DNA of 64,000 nt from Magnolia sinica (taxonomy: Eukaryota > Streptophyta > Magnoliopsida > Magnoliales > Magnoliaceae). Shown here piece after piece: positions 11,116-22,262 of this stretch (the first letter of the stretch is position 1; each line of letters opens with the position of its first letter). The stretch lies in the NCBI RefSeq assembly GCF_029962835.1, contig NC_080579.1, forward strand, positions 84,213,959-84,277,958, given 5' to 3'. A model generated the notes under the pieces. That model was not told the DNA's origin, did no database searches, and was given only the letters and a program-made list of their open reading frames with translations. The position numbers and the translations under genes are program-made.

Positions 11116-12741
11116 GTATCCTTTATATAAACCTATCTTACTACTATGTGCGGTATAGATGAAATGTCTATGTATGCTACTATGTATAGTATGTGTTTGT
11201 TAAATTGCTCAAATACGGTTTATATCTGATTTCTATTGTCATAAGCCGTTTTGGATTACTATATGTGAATGCTATCTTTGGATTGTGATTGGGGCTACGA
11301 GGTAGTCCAGGCAATCGGTAATTGTCTGTGAACGGTGGTTGAATTACTTAACCATGATAGACACGCCTAATGAATCCGAGTCGTACGCTGTTAGTCGACA
11401 GTGGTTAGGCCACGCGGAGTGCTTGCGCGCTCCATGTCGATCGGCTCGACGTATGCTCGTACCAGTCGAGCTTGTTAAGCAACCCGGTTGACCCAATGTA
11501 TGCTCACCATGTATGGACGCCACTGTTCGAACCTAAGGTACCAAACTCACTAGTGGAAACCCCGTTAATCTTGGTACCTCGATCCGCTAAGATTCATGAG
11601 CCGGACATGGTAGTATGGGACACCATAGTCGAGCTGTCGGCCTACACCGGGGTGACAAGCCCACCCGTAGTGACCAGTGAGCAATCCAAGCTCGTGAGCC
11701 GAATACGGTGGTATGAGACACTGTATTCGAGCTGTCGTTCTACGATTAGGTGACGAGCCATTCGTAGTGACCTTGAGCATACTCTGAAACTGCGCTGAGG
11801 CGATGAGCCTTTCCGTAGCAACAAGAGTATAAACCAGGCCTACGCTGACGGTGACGAGCCTCTCCGTAGCGAATTAGAAAACCATCTATCGTATGTGACT
11901 ACTAGGATTATCGACCCTAGATGGATCAATGTTTGGGTTATGATATAAAGGGAGGTGCCTTAGCTTCCCAATCCTGCTGTATGAAAAGGACTAATAAGAA
12001 CTCGGTAATCACGCTCATAACATCGCACTGCATGTGCCTTTGGCGTTGGTATTGAGCACAGAGGAAGGGGTGCATGCCGCGACCGTAAGAGGAAGATCGC
12101 AGAGGGAGTGCAGGTGAGGGCATGCATCATTAATACATATCATATTTGCATTAACCAGAGTACTTAGGGATGTTTGGTTGTATTGCTTTATCATTACTAC
12201 TTGATTGAATTGATAACATATTAACATTTGCCTTATAACTCCACTGAGTTGATCACTCACTCCCACATTCTGGGACGGTGTTGTACACACTAACCAGATT
12301 CTGTCTTAGCTGCAGGTGATGGCGATGCTTATGAAGCAGAGCTGGACTATTTCGATGACGAGGAGTTCTCCTATATGCAACTCTCTAGCGGGTCTATGTA
12401 GACCTGGAGTTGCGCTGTCGAGGCTACGGGATTTTGGACTATATGACATTACACATTACCATCTTGTATATTTTGAGAATTTACATGTAATTACTGATCT
12501 GGTAAAATGATCATACTCTGGAGACCTACGATTACTTATACGTTTTATATATCTATTACAGTCTTCCACTTGCCTAAATTAATCATTTCTAGAGTATGAT
12601 ATGTTGTTTTGGCTTAATCTCATTCATGTTTAATGTACTAATACAGACAACATTTAACCATCATTTTCTATGTTGCATAAATGATACGTTGGAACTCGGT
12701 AGTTGAGCTCTTGCTCGACCCCCGATTTTCAGGATGTTACA
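11116..12741 (+). repeat. Older, related LTR fragment flanking E1
   Basis: From about 11280 on it aligns with E1 LTR positions ~9640-11115: the same 'gtccaggcaatcggtaa' block, the same subrepeats, the same 'acttcccaatcc..gaaaaggactaataa' block, and the same end 'ctcgacccccgattttcaggatgttaca'. It is clearly diverged from both E1 LTRs. It lacks the first ~1.5 kb and begins exactly at the E1 boundary, which suggests E1 inserted into it. No primer site or coding region follows 12741, so it is a solo or truncated LTR. Confidence 0.75.
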
Positions 12742-13993
12742 TAGTCAAGCGAAAAAGAGCGATTAAAAGGACACGTGTCAAGAGAATGAAGGATATGGAA
12801 GACCGATGTAACGACGAATCAATTACCACAATTGTTGAATAAAGAGGGAAATGCCTGAGGGATAGTGTAAGTTCAGCTATCGATTTCATAGAAAATTACA
12901 TATTCTATAGAAAATGACATCTTGAGATGTTGAGTCGCCTTCTAATCTTCATCTGAAATCTTATGAGCCTTTTAATATTAAAATGTTGAGTCGCCTTCTA
13001 GTCTTGAAATGTTAAAGTAGGTTGAAGTTCTATACACTATACATTTTGTCTACGAAATTAGACAATCTACTTACAACATTAGCACTTATAGATAGTCATG
13101 GAAGAGATTTATAAATAGTAAGAAATCTAACGAAGCAAGGTATCTCACACCAAACCAGTTAAACTAATCAATTTATCTTTCCTTATCATATCATAGTTCT
13201 ATCTTGGGGTCGTGATAATCCAGTAGCAGTAATCCTTAGTCATAATTCAATAGCGGTAATCTTTAGCTGTAATTCAAGTTTATGCTTTTGCATTGGACTA
13301 TTCTTAGTATCGATACAATCACTCCACCTTTTAAAAAGGTATCTTATAGTTGCTCCCTATTATGAATTATAAGTATTTCCTTTTTGTTTTACTGTTTCTG
13401 CTTATAAAAGTCTCTTCTTAGTATCAATATAATCACTTCATCTTTCAAAAAGATATCTTACAGTTGCTCCTTATTATGGACTGTAAATATTTCATTTTTG
13501 TTTGATTGTTTCTGTTTATAAAAATCCATTCGTATGGAATGCCGGTGCAACCCATCAACCCACCCTCCGATAATTGCCTCATGTTCTTAATAATTATCTT
13601 GTGAGTGGCTAAATACGCGATCTTCTCAAGTCTTGGTTATATACCATCGCATTTGATGTATCTACCTATCAGCTTGAGGTCAAGTTGATCAGTTTTAGTC
13701 TAGCCGTACAATCATTTCCTGCACGCCGGCAGACACCACACGTTATCGAAACAAATCGAGTGCCAACAACACCAGTCAATTTTTTTTGGGTGAAGTCACA
13801 ATCACAAATGAACCCTGCCGAATGATCGGGCCTGATCTCACACGTGAGCGCCACATGTGCCACAAACCCCTGCACCACTAGCCTTTACGTACCATCCACA
13901 TAAAAAAAATCACTTTGTGGTGGACCTGGTGGTATTGCCTTATCCTCTACAAATCTCTGCATCTACATTCTACATCTCCTTCTATACTCACCC
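12742..13993. other. Unclassified spacer upstream of Gene A
   Basis: AT-rich non-coding DNA. It contains short repeated phrases ('atgttgagtcgccttcta' near 12933 and 12982) and a tandem duplication (separate entry). The last ~100 bases are CT-rich and probably hold the promoter and 5' leader of Gene A. I see no clear TATA box. Confidence 0.5.
13301..13528. repeat. Tandem duplication, two ~114-bp units
   Basis: Unit 1 (13301-13414) and unit 2 (13415-~13528) share 'ttcttagtatc.at..aatcact.ca.ctttt.aaaa', 'atctta.agttgctcc.tattatg' and 'gtttctg.ttataaaa'. They differ by scattered substitutions, so the duplication is old. Confidence 0.75.
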
Positions 13994-14314
13994 ATGTTGA
14001 AGCATGGAATGTTGCACACAAACATATGTCCACGTCCAATTTTCAATGTTCAATCTAGCAAGAAAACTCCTCTTTCCATGCCTATGAACATTTCTTCAGA
14101 TCTTAAAAATTCAAAAATTCAAATCCAACGTTCGACATCTTGCCGGGCCAGACGGAGAGTGAGATATGAAGACATTGACGAAGACGAAGACGAAGACTAT
14201 GGGCACAACGTAGAGATTGCCGTGCTAGAATCATATAGCGAATCTGCGAAGGATGAGGTCCTTCTGGTTCGAGCCTGGGTAGATGACCATGAAGAAGAAG
14301 TGCTTATCTTTAAG
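13994..14314 (+). CDS. Gene A exon 1: small, probably plastid-targeted plant protein (DUF7734-like)
   Basis: First exon of a two-exon gene, 107 codons, ATG 13994 (earliest Met in frame). Residues 1-~55 are rich in Ser, Thr, Lys and Arg and nearly lack acids, like a chloroplast transit peptide. An acidic stretch (EDIDEDEDEDYG) follows, then a conserved-looking domain 'NVEIAVLESYSESAKDEVLL..VDDHEEEVLIFK'. The exon ends AAG|GTACGA with a phase-0 donor at 14315. Joined in frame to 28138 it reads ..EVLIFK|GFSSCLSD.., giving 164 residues in total. From memory this matches a conserved plant family of unknown function (Arabidopsis AT3G24506-like, DUF7734). The gene structure is more certain than the family name. 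The intron carries the E2 retrotransposon. Confidence 0.83.
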
Positions 14315-14544
14315 GTACGACTCAATGTTTTACGGCTCGGATTGACTAGTCCGAGTCGACTCAAGACTCGGTCATGCTGATGTGGTTCGACACCACGAGT
14401 CAGAATTGAGAATGAGGCGCGACTCAGCCTAACTCGACTGAGCCACTTCCTGACTTGACTGAGTCCAAATTCAATTCAAACGACTCAGTCGGAGTCGCCA
14501 CCTCTTAAACTATATTTTCAATTTTGACCGTCCATTCCTTATAA

Positions 14545-14966
14545 CTCATGATGTATATGTTTTATCCACATCGTCCATCCATTTTTTCCAAAAAATTTAT
14601 GGCATCAGCTCAAAAATGAAGTAAATCCAAATCTCAAGTGGACCACACAATAGGAAAATGGTACTTAGAAAGCTCACCATTAAAACTTCATAGGGCCCAC
14701 TGTAAGGTTTATTAGCCATCCAATCCATTGATTAGGTCACACAGACCTTGATGAAACGAAAACACAAGTATCAGCTTCATCCAAAACTTTTGTGACCCAT
14801 AATAAGTTTTTGATGGTGGACATTCAATCATCACTGTTTTCTATGGTGTGGTCCAACTGAGATATGGATATACCTCATTTTTAATCTCGTGCATTAAAAT
14901 GAACTGGAAAAATGAATGGACGGCATGGATAAAAAAATATATATACACCTTGGTGGGGCCACACAG
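14545..14966. mobile_element. Fold-back MITE copy 1
   Basis: Left part 'gatgtat..gttttatccac..cgtccatccattttt', then 'aagtggaccacac', 'gggcccactgta', 'ggtcacacagacc', then the mirror half 'tggtgtggtccaactgag' and 'aatggacggcatggataaaaa'. The two halves are imperfect reverse complements of each other. It is non-coding. Confidence 0.75.
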
Positions 14967-15219
14967 ATCTTTTCCAGCGCCGACCATACCGAGTCTCTAA
15001 AGGAAGCCGAGTCCGTGTTTCAGATACTGCGTAAACGAGGTTCGGTAGAGGATTCCAGTCCTCAGGCATGGATATGATTTCCTCGGGGCGAGGGAAAGTG
15101 TTTTGTGGTTTTCACCCGATCTTATCCATTTCTTTTAAACCTTTAGGTGTGGACGAGGTTTTGTGTAGCCCTTGTTGCACATGGTTCCTGTAGCCCAAAG
15201 CTTTCTGGCTCCCACTGCA

Positions 15220-15415
15220 ATGTCCGTGTGGCATCCACTCCGTCCATCAGTTCCTCCATCTCGTATTAGCTAGAAATCCAGAAAATGATTTAGATGCAAA
15301 ACTCAAGTGGGCCACACCACGAAAACGGTGGGGATGGAAATGCCCACCATTGAAACTTTCTTGGGGCCCACCGTGATGTTTATATGTCATCCAACCCATT
15401 GATAAGAAGGTAATT
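15220..15415. mobile_element. Fold-back MITE copy 2 (left half only)
   Basis: Has 'ctccgtccatc', 'aactcaagtgggccacaccac', 'ttggggcccaccgtgatgttt' and 'catccaacccattgata', then stops. The mirror half is missing. Confidence 0.65.
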
Positions 15416-15618
15416 CCCACCTGTACCAAGGGGGAAAAGACCAACTTGATCTAAGATCCCTGCAGGCCCTAACTGGTAGATCATAGTATTTTTTTTTACG
15501 TCCATCAGCCACTGACGCCTTCACTTGTTAGCTGCGAGAGATAAGACTACTCGAACGGCTGTCATCTTAGCTAGAAGGAGACTGGATGTTTCGTGATAAT
15601 CAATCTTATATTATTGAA

Positions 15619-16405
15619 AAATAGAGAAAAATACGATAACTTCTGGTACTCGGTTATGAAATGAACCAACTTTTCTGAAATTGTCCGAGGAATCCAAGCC
15701 AATAGTTCAGATCCAGATAAGATAAAGCTTGAAAGAGAGACTTGCTCGGATTTATAGGAAATGAATCCCGATCGAAGCTAAGAGAGTCAAGAGCCTTGGG
15801 CAAGTATAAAATACATCAAGTTGACTTGGTTAACGGGACAACAATATCTAAAGGGACCTATTAAAGGTCCTGAATCAGAAAGTCACCTAACCGATTATGA
15901 AACCGACCTATGTATGGTTGGTTGTGGTATCGGCTATCGGATAGAAGGAAAACATCGGTCCTGAACCGACTCAGTTTCGCCCAACAATAGATAAAAAAAC
16001 CTCTGTAAGCCAACCGAGATTACGAATCTATTAAGGCCGAGCCAAACAAAAGAGAGACGGTGTAATCTTAAACACCGTCCCGAGAATCTTGTAAAAGGAT
16101 TCCCGAGCCCGGAAATCTCGGGATCGGATGTATCCGTCAACAAAACAACACCTAAATCGGGTCTCCCGAAAAATTAGGAGAGAATCCCCTTACGCTGGGA
16201 CCTCCCACTCCTATAAAAAGTGGGCTTTCCAGGGTTAAATGTACACAAAAACTCTCTCCCAAACCCCCTCAATACTATAAGACCCAAATTCCTAGCCTAA
16301 CTTTGGCATCGAAGGGTCCCCTGCTCTAGCCAGGGTCTCCTTTGTCTTCTTCCTGTGCAGGTACTCGAAGGTCTCAAGAGGGTGGATCAGATTTTTACAA
16401 CAACA
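15619..16405 (+). repeat. E2 5' LTR
   Basis: Aligns with 25081-25866 throughout ('ccaagccaatagttc..gatccagataagataaag', 'catgtatggttggttgtggtatcggc'-type blocks). It ends in CAACA just before the primer site. The first ~20 bases are poorly conserved, so the start is approximate. Confidence 0.85.
16212..16218 (+). promoter_or_regulatory. TATA box in E2 5' LTR
   Basis: CTCCTATAAAAAGTGGG about 190 bases before the LTR end; the likely core promoter of the element. Confidence 0.6.
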
Positions 16406-16408
16406 GTT

Positions 16409-16424
16409 TGGCGCCGTCTGTGGG
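16409..16424 (+). other. E2 primer-binding site
   Basis: TGGCGCCGTCTGTGGG lies a few bases after the LTR. Its first nine bases match the complement of the plant tRNA-Asp 3' end (from memory); the rest diverges. The identical site occurs in E3. Confidence 0.7.
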
Positions 16425-16481
16425 AATCGACACAAAAAGTCGCTCCCTACGCTCTATTCAGATGTCGTAAAATGTGCTTTA

Positions 16482-18090
16482 ATGGTGATTACTAGAAGAA
16501 CGGTCCAAGAATATTCGAATGAGACCGCTGCCGTTGAACCATCGGATGTGAACGCTGTCCGAGGGAATCAAGGTCAGAATTTCGCTGCTCGTCCAACGAC
16601 CTCTGCTCCAACGAGAAACACCCAGCAGAACCGAAGTAATGGGCGACTGGATAAAGAAGTCCAGGAACTCATATCCGACATAAACGTCATGAAACAGCTG
16701 TTGGAACAGATATACCAGCAGCAAGTTCCGCCGGGTGTTCATACGACGAACGTCCCGCATCAAGTTGCCAATCCCGAGCCTATTGTCCCGCAACCAACAT
16801 TCCCTCAGCAAAGTCAGCTCCAAGGCCCATCTAAGCCAGCGCCCGCTCATTCTGCTACTGCCGTGCTGCCCCCCACTGATCTCCGACATGAAATCGATCA
16901 GCGGAGGCGCAGTCGGCCTCTGACCGAGGGAATGGCAGAAAGTGACGAACCTTGGAAAGCCGACCTTCAAGATTTCAGGAAGCAAGTGCGGGAAAAGATC
17001 GAGGACATGAAACAGGGTCGGGATTTGCGTCAGAATTGACCCGAAACAAAAGCATCCCCGTTTGTGGACGAAGTAATCCAGGGTCGGCTACCGGAACGGT
17101 TCCGTCTTCCGCAAATTACACCTTTCACTGGTAAAACCGACCTGACTGAGCATATCAAATGCTTCCGGACATACATGGAACTACATGATGCCTTGGACAC
17201 CGTGATGTGCCGGGCTTTCTCCCTCACCTTAGCCGACGTAGCCTGACTTTGGTTCAAACAGTTGAAATCGAAATCCATCTAAACCTTCACAAAACTTAGT
17301 GATGCCTTCCTTACCAATATTATTGGCAGGAAGAAGAAGTTGAAGCCCCCAGCGCATCTAAACAATATAGTTCAAAAGGAGGGAGAGTTGCTGAAAGATT
17401 ACATCAAACGATTCAACTTCAAATCACTCTAAGTTCGGAAACATTCAGAGGAGATAGCACTCAACTCCATCATGCAAGGTGTGAGGGATAAGCCGTTTCT
17501 GGCGTCCCTGGACAAGAGTCCGCTCAAGACTTTGGCGGAGTTCATGACTCGGTCAGACAAGTACGCAGATGCAGAAGAAACGCAGAACTTGCGTGAGGCT
17601 GTCCAGAACGCAAAAACCACGGCCAAAGAGTCAGCCAAAAAGGAAGTTGACTCGGCCGGAAGAAAAAACCGTAAGGACGACCGAGGGCGCGACGAACGCA
17701 AGTCAAGCAAGCGACCCCGACCGAATATTTTCTACATACACCCCGCTTAACAAACCTCAAGAATAGGTGTTGATGGAAATCAAAAGTGAAGGATTTGTAA
17801 GTTGGCCGAATAAGCTTCGGAGTAATCCGAACCGACAAAATAAGGACAAGTACTGTCACTACCATCGTAATCATGGCCATAGCACAAGTGATTGCTATCA
17901 CTTGAAGGAGGAGATCGAAAGATTTATCCGAGAAGGCCGGCTCAAAGAATATGTCGAGAGAACAGAAGCAACGGAAGAACGACCGAGCGACAACCGATCC
18001 ACAGAAGAAATCCTAACGATAGTCGGAGGACCCCTGTGAGGAGGCGACTCAAATAATGTCCGAAAAAACCATGCTAAAAGCCTCAGCTGA
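16482..18090 (+). pseudogene. E2 gag (broken)
   Basis: ATG 16482 ('MVITRRTVQEYS') aligns along its length with the better-kept E3 gag (47083-48702). Gag capsid blocks such as 'ERFRLPQITPFTGKTDLTEH', 'CFRTYMELHDA' and 'MQGVRDKPFLASLDKSP' are preserved between stops (17037-17039, 17244-17246, about 17279-17281). A shift near 17720 changes frame. The knuckle 'CHYHRNHGHSTSDC' is CX2HX4HX4C, with His where Cys is usual. TGA 18037-18039 and 18088-18090 follow. Gag and pol share a frame around the junction. Confidence 0.85.
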
Positions 18091-21000
18091 CCTGAGTCCG
18101 AAATTCTGACCATAGCTCAGCCTTCAAAAGAAAAGTACCGTATCTCGTTCACTGATGAAGATGCTCGAGGCATCCATTATCCACATGACGATGCATTGGT
18201 CGTTACTCTTACCATCGCAAACCAAAGGGTGTTCCACATACTCGTCGACACAGGATCATCAGCTGACGTATTGTTCACTCAGGCGTTTGACAGGATGGGT
18301 GTTGAACGATCGGTATTACGATCTGTTCATACCCCATTGGTCAGATTCTCGGGGGGACAGATACTACCAGAAGGGATCATCTCACTGCCTCTCACAGCTA
18401 GGAACCCTCCGCACCAAGCAATGACGATGGTTGATTTCCTGATAGTCGACCAATCGTCTGTGTACAACGCTATACTCGGTCGACCCTCTCTGAGTCTCCT
18501 TCAGGTCGTGGTATCTACATACCACCTCTCCATGAAATTCCCGACTGAGTCGGGAGTAAGAGTCGTCAAAGGAGATCAGCAGGACGCGAGACATTGCTAC
18601 GTGACAGCTTTAAAAATTTCCACCGAGAAAGCTCTAACCGAAGTATCGATGATTGAGTCACAGACCCTCGGGTCGAGACGCATGAACAAGGGCAACCAGT
18701 TGAAGATCTTATCTCGGTGCCTTTGGTCGAGACAAACGAATCTAAAACAGTGCAAATTGACTCGTCTCTGCGATCACCCTTGAAAGATAATTTGATAGCC
18801 CTGCTCCGACGATATGCTGACATATTTACGTGGAACCATGAAGATATGTAGGGAATCGACCCGTCAGTGAACACTCATCGACTCAATATCGATTCGACTT
18901 ACCGACCGATCCGACAAAAGCGATGACCACTTGGCCCCGAAAGGTACGCTGTCATCAAAAAAGAGGTTAACAAACTCCTCAAGGTAAAATTCATAGAAGA
19001 GATATACTACTCGGAATTGGTAGCTAATGTCGTACTTGTGAAAAAGTCAATGAAAAGTGTCGAGTCTGTATTGACTATACCAACCTAAATAAAGTCTGCC
19101 CAAAGGATAGCTTTCATCTTCCGAGTATAGCCAGTTGGTAGATAGTACTGCGGGGCATGAACTTCTTAGCTTTATGGATGCATATTTAGGGTATAATCAA
19201 ATTGTAATGCATCAGTCCGATAAATCTAAAACTACCTTTGTCACTGACAAAGGCCTTTATTGTTACCGTGTGATGCCATTTGGTTTGAAAAATGCTGGTG
19301 CGACTTATCAAAGATTGGTGAACAAAATCTTTGCTCGGCTGATCGGTCGAACCATGGAAGTGTACATTGACGACATGCTCGTCAAAAGTGTACACGCGGC
19401 CGACCATATAGTTGACTTAAAAGAAATGTTCCTTATCTTACGCAAGTTCCGAATGAAACTGAACCCGAGTAAGTGTGCCTTTGGCGTAAGCTCGGGAAAG
19501 TTCCTCAGTTTCTTGGTCAGCCAGCGAGGAATAGAGGCAAACCCGAAAAAGATAAAAGCCCTGCTCGACATGGAATCTCTGAAAATGATTAAAGATATAC
19601 AGAGACTGACTGGACGGGTGGCGACACTTAATGGTTTCCTATCCAGAGCCACGGATAAATGTCTCCCATTCTTCAAACAATTGAAGGGACGACAAACGAT
19701 AGATTGGACGAAAGAGTGTGAAGCAGCGTTCCAACAATTAAAGTCTTATCTCGGATCTCCACCACTCTAATCGAAATTCGAGCCAGGAGAAGCCCTGCTG
19801 CTATACCTAGCGGTGTCTGAGGCAGCAATTAGCTCGGCCCTGATACTGAGCATGAAGGCAAACAGCTACCGGTTTACTATGTCAGCAAAGCACTATTACC
19901 GATAGAGACGAGATATCCACTCTTGAAAAAAGTTGCCCTAGTTCTAGTAGTCTCCTCACGCTGACTTCGGCCATACTTCCAAGCATATTCCATTTTTGTT
20001 ATAACCGATCTCCCACTGCGTCAAATTCTACAGAAACCGGATGCATCCGACCGACTTATGAAGTGGGCAATCGAACTCAGCGAATTCGACATTCAATATA
20101 AGCCAAGAGTAGTAATCAAAAGGCAAGCCGTGGCCGACTTCAATGCTGAAGTAACATCACAAACCAACCCGATGAGTGAGCCTACGACTGAGCCTGTTGA
20201 AGAATCGACTACTACTTCCCCGCGTCATCACTCGACCCAATACCCTAGAAGCTATATGTCAACGGTTCTTCCAACTCTATGGCAAGCAGGGCAGGAGTAG
20301 TTCTAGAAACTCCAGATCAAACCTACATGTAGTATGCCTTAAGACTTGAATTTCAAGCGTTGAACAATACAGCAGAATATGAAGCGTTGTTGCTCAGCCT
20401 TCGACTCGCGGCCAGCTTGGGTGTTACACATCTAAATGTTTTCAGTGATTCTCAGCTGGTTGTTAACCAAATTACCAGTGTATATTAAACACGGAAAGAG
20501 CAATTAAAAGCATATATGGAGAAAGCTAAAGAACTGATCAGCGGCTTTCAGTGTTGTGTCGTCACTCGGATCTCTCGGACAGAGAATGTCAAAGCCGACC
20601 TATTGGCAAAACTCGCCTCCGCCGATAAAGGCGATATACCCATGTCTTTTCCAGTCGAGTACGTCGTTAAACCGAGTATTAGTGAACCAGTTAGCTCGGC
20701 CATACATACGATTGACTCGGAACCTTCTTAGATTGATCTGATCGTCCGATATCTCGACAAGGGTGAGTTGCCTGAAGACCGTGCCGAGGCTCGACGATTA
20801 AAGATCCGAGCCTCTCGTTACACCATACTCAACAGGACTTTATTCACGAAAGGTTATTATGCTCCACTGCTGCAATGCCTGAACCCCAGTGAAGCGAACT
20901 ATGTACTATGGGAAATCCATAAAGGGATCTGTGGAAACCATCACTCACGCATAAGGTATTACGTCAGGGATACTACTGGCCGACTATCCAACACGATGCT

Positions 21001-21951
21001 CGTAAGCTTACTCAGAGATGCGACAGATGTCAGAGATTCGCAATTATCCTGAGACAACCTCCTGAATGGCTGACACCTATGACAGGTCCTTGGCCTTTCG
21101 CACAATGGGGAATCGACATCATTGGGCCACTCCCAACGGGAAGAGGCCAGACCAAGTTCGTTGTCGTAGCTGTAGATTACTTCACGAAATGGGCCGAGGC
21201 TGAGCCACTGGCAAAAATAACCGAATAGAAGATCACTGATTTTGTGTGGAAGAACATTGTCTGTCAGTTCGGAGTACACCGGACCATTGTTACCGACAAT
21301 GGAAAGCAGTTCGACAATAGGAGCTTTCGTGAAATGTGTGACAACCTTAGTATTAGAAATGTGTACTCATCGCCCCACCATCCTCAGACGAATGGACAGG
21401 TTGAGGCAGTCAACAAGATCATCAAACAACATCTCCAGACCAAGCTCGACCGAGCTAAAGGAGTACAGGCTGAAGAACTCCCGAAAATATTATGGGCATA
21501 TCGAACTATAGCTCGAACCGCCACAGGAGAAACTCCCTTTTTTCCTCGCTTATGGCCAGGAAGCCGTCACTCCGGTCGAGATCTGGTTGCCTTCAGCCCG
21601 AGTTAATTCGTTTAACGAAGAGGATAATGAACAACTCTTAACACTCGGACTCGATCTTGTGGACGAACAAAGAGAAAGAGATCGGCTACGAATGGGAGCT
21701 CGGCAACAGCAGGTAACTCGGTTTTATAACGCCCGAGTCAAGGTCAGACGTTTTCGAGTTTGAGACATGGTTCTCCGAAAAAAGTTCCTCAATATAAGGA
21801 AGTTAGCTCAGGTACACTGGGACCCAACTGGGAAAAACCATATATCGTCTTAGCCACCATTCAACCAGGGACGTATCGGTTGGAAGACCTAACCGGACGA
21901 CTACTACCTCATTCATGGAATGCCGAGCATCTAAAAGTCTATTACCCCTAA
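18091..21951 (+). pseudogene. E2 protease, RT, RNase H, archaeal RNase H and integrase (broken)
   Basis: The protease has 'ILVDTGSSADVLF' (about 18238-18276). RT has 'FMDAYLGYNQIVMH' and catalytic 'EVYIDDML' (about 19357-19380). RNase H is fragmentary ('LLLYLAVSEAAISS'). The second RNase H is recognisable from 'NTAEYEALLL' and 'VFSDSQLVVNQ', with stops between. Integrase shows 'GVHRTIVTDNGKQFDN' and 'YSSPHHPQTNGQVEAVNKI' (D and E of the DDE triad). The frame ends 'AEHLKVYYP' at TAA 21949-21951. Frameshifts occur near 18660, 19060, 19840 and 21540, and stops are frequent. Alignment with E3 pol confirms each block. Confidence 0.85.
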
Positions 21952-22016
21952 AGTCGGCACGACTAAGCAATGAAAAAGGCTCGAAAGTAACAAGCATATA
22001 GACTGAGTCAAAAATG

Positions 22017-22022
22017 AATAAA
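22017..22022 (+). terminator. Possible poly(A) signal after E2 pol
   Basis: AATAAA 66 bases downstream of the pol stop, in the gap between pol and the antisense gene. Confidence 0.4.
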
Positions 22023-22262
22023 ATGAAACTGAGCATATTCATTTATCAGTATGTTACATCGAGTTATATCTTGCTTCAGCATTACATTGTTAGACTGGAA
22101 AGGGTTAAGGGCAAAAGAAAGGTCGGCCACAACGTGCGAATTTTTTCTTCGGCTAATACTATTCTGGAGCTTGCCCGGAGCTGGTGTGAGTGCCAAAAAT
22201 GGAGCTGATGATGGTACCAAAAATGGAGCCGATGATGGTACCAAAAACTGAGCTCTGAGCTA

